NCBI GenBank assembly: GCA_002104895.1
Contig: MCFG01000005.1
Span: 1-50,000 of the forward strand
Origin: Anaeromyces robustus
Lineage: Eukaryota; Neocallimastigomycota; Neocallimastigomycetes; Neocallimastigales; Neocallimastigaceae
Direction of reading: 5' to 3'
Length of the DNA: 50,000 nt
The translations under genes and the position numbers were made by a program. Below are positions 48,473-50,000 of the stretch, in pieces. How positions within the stretch are numbered: the stretch's first letter is position 1; every line of letters starts with the position of its first letter. The notes beneath the pieces were generated by a model. The model worked only from the letters and a program-made list of their open reading frames with translations. It was not told the origin of the DNA and searched no databases.

Positions 48473-50000
48473 TAATATATTAATAATTATAAAGCCTTAT
48501 CCAAAACAAAAAAATTCAAAGTTCTAATTATATAGTTGTTTCTAATTTTTCAAAAATAATTTTTTTAAAATATATTTATTTATTTATTTGTTTATATACT
48601 TACTTATTGAAACAAATATTATATAAATATAAATATAAATAAATATTATATAAATATATAAATATAAAAAATATAAGTAATATTTTAAAATGTTAATATT
48701 ATATAGTATTAGATGATTTGTATATAATATTATATCTATTATATCTTCATAGAACAAAATTATATTTTATTAGTAATATTAATAATAATGTTTAAAGTGA
48801 AAAAAAAGTATTAGATGTAAGATTAATGATATTTCTGATAAACATTTAGCATTTATTCTCTAATACGTAGAAAATTAACTTAAAAAAAAGGGAAGTTTCT
48901 ATTTTTTTTTTAAGCCAAAAATTATAAGTAAGATTCTATATAGAGTTTTCATATAGAAAAATTATTTATTAATAATTCTTATTCAATAATTGATAATTTA
49001 TATTATTTTATAAAATTATTGAAAAATTATATAAAAACATAAATATATAATTAATATTTATATATTTATACATTCATATTATTGATAAACATAATTAATG
49101 TAACTTTTTTAATGAATTTATTTTAATAATCTATTAATTTTTATTGTAATGTAAGCACTTTTTTTTTAATATTAAAAGTACTAATAAAATTTATTACTCT
49201 TAATTATATATATATATATATGTTAAAAATATGTCAAAAAGAAGTTTTTTTTTTAATATTATTTATTTTATATATATATAATATATAATAATTTTTGTTA
49301 TTAGGTTAATATTTAAATTTTGTTGTTTTGAATGGCACAATGATAGTATATTAATATTATTCTATACATTATTTATTTATTAATAATTATTTATTTATAT
49401 TTATTTATTTATTTTTTGTTACGTATTTATTTATATATTATATGTTGATTTTTATTATTATTAATATTACAAGTGAAATATTAATAACAATTACTAAATA
49501 TATATTAAATGAAACTTTATTTATTATTTATATATAACAAATACAAAGAATTACCTTGTAGTAGTAAATAAATTTATGTCCTATATTATATCATTTTATA
49601 TAATATTAATATTAATATTCTTTTATTGTTAAACTTTAATAATTATAATTAATGAACTTACATAGAATAAAAGAACAAATTAAATTGCTAAAGAATCAAA
49701 ATTTAATTTTTAATATAAATTAAATTTAATATTTTAATATTAAAAATTATATACATAAATAATTATAAATTAATATGTTTTTTTAAACAAAAAGAGAAAG
49801 TTGTCTTAGTAAAGAAGATTATATATAAATAATCCTAATCATATAAGGCAATTGGAAATTTTTATAAATAAATAAAAAAAAATAATAAATATTAATACAG
49901 CAATAATAAAAAGATTTTGAATAAATCTTTTTTCGTATTAAAATATAATTAATTATAGTCATAATAATATTTGACAAAATAATTTAATAATTATTTAATA

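Overview
The window is eukaryotic nuclear DNA of extreme A+T content. Non-coding DNA is almost only A and T, and the coding regions lean on AAT and GAT codons. I read it as an early-diverging fungus, most likely an anaerobic gut fungus (Neocallimastigomycota). The G-alpha subunit and the homeodomain are fungal in type, introns are short (about 100-570 bp) with GTAAGT-like donors and TAG acceptors, Asn-rich tracts are common, and one methyltransferase looks bacterial. This assignment is inference from protein style, not from a marker gene. Dictyostelium-like amoebae share the base composition, but the G-alpha fits fungi better.

I support eight apparently intact protein genes, about 16.8 kb of coding sequence (roughly a third of the window). 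From left to right: a nine-exon G-alpha subunit (2766-4891, +); two degraded 3' ends of one LINE family (about 6840-7620 and 9000-10163, both -); NADP-type glutamate dehydrogenase (11026-12468, -); an intronless F-box/ankyrin protein (18475-21588, +); a LIV-1-type ZIP metal transporter (23104-24408, +); an unrecognised three-exon gene with an internal repeat (28328-25646, -); a six-exon homeobox gene with a huge Asn-rich tail (36086-41564, +); an intronless U-box/VWA/Vwaint/Hint protein (42612-45350, +); a class I methyltransferase of bacterial appearance (46646-45882, -); and a decayed partial copy of the U-box/VWA/Hint gene (about 47190-47990, +).

The genes do not form a pathway. They cover signalling (G-alpha), nitrogen assimilation (GDH), protein turnover (the F-box and U-box proteins), metal transport and transcription. 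Start codons sit in A-rich contexts. Long gene-free stretches (12.5-18.5 kb, 28.3-36.1 kb) hold AT-rich DNA and (AAAT)n, (AAT)n and (AT)n arrays. I saw no rRNA, tRNA, CRISPR array or telomere repeat.

The most interesting item is the U-box/VWA/Hint protein. Its predicted autoprocessing cysteine (C719) follows a Gly-Gly pair, so cleavage would release an E3-ligase-like fragment ending in diglycine. Other strong observations are a 5-nt microexon in the G-alpha gene, a threefold repeat shared across an intron in the unrecognised gene, and a thrice-repeated PILP motif in the homeobox protein.
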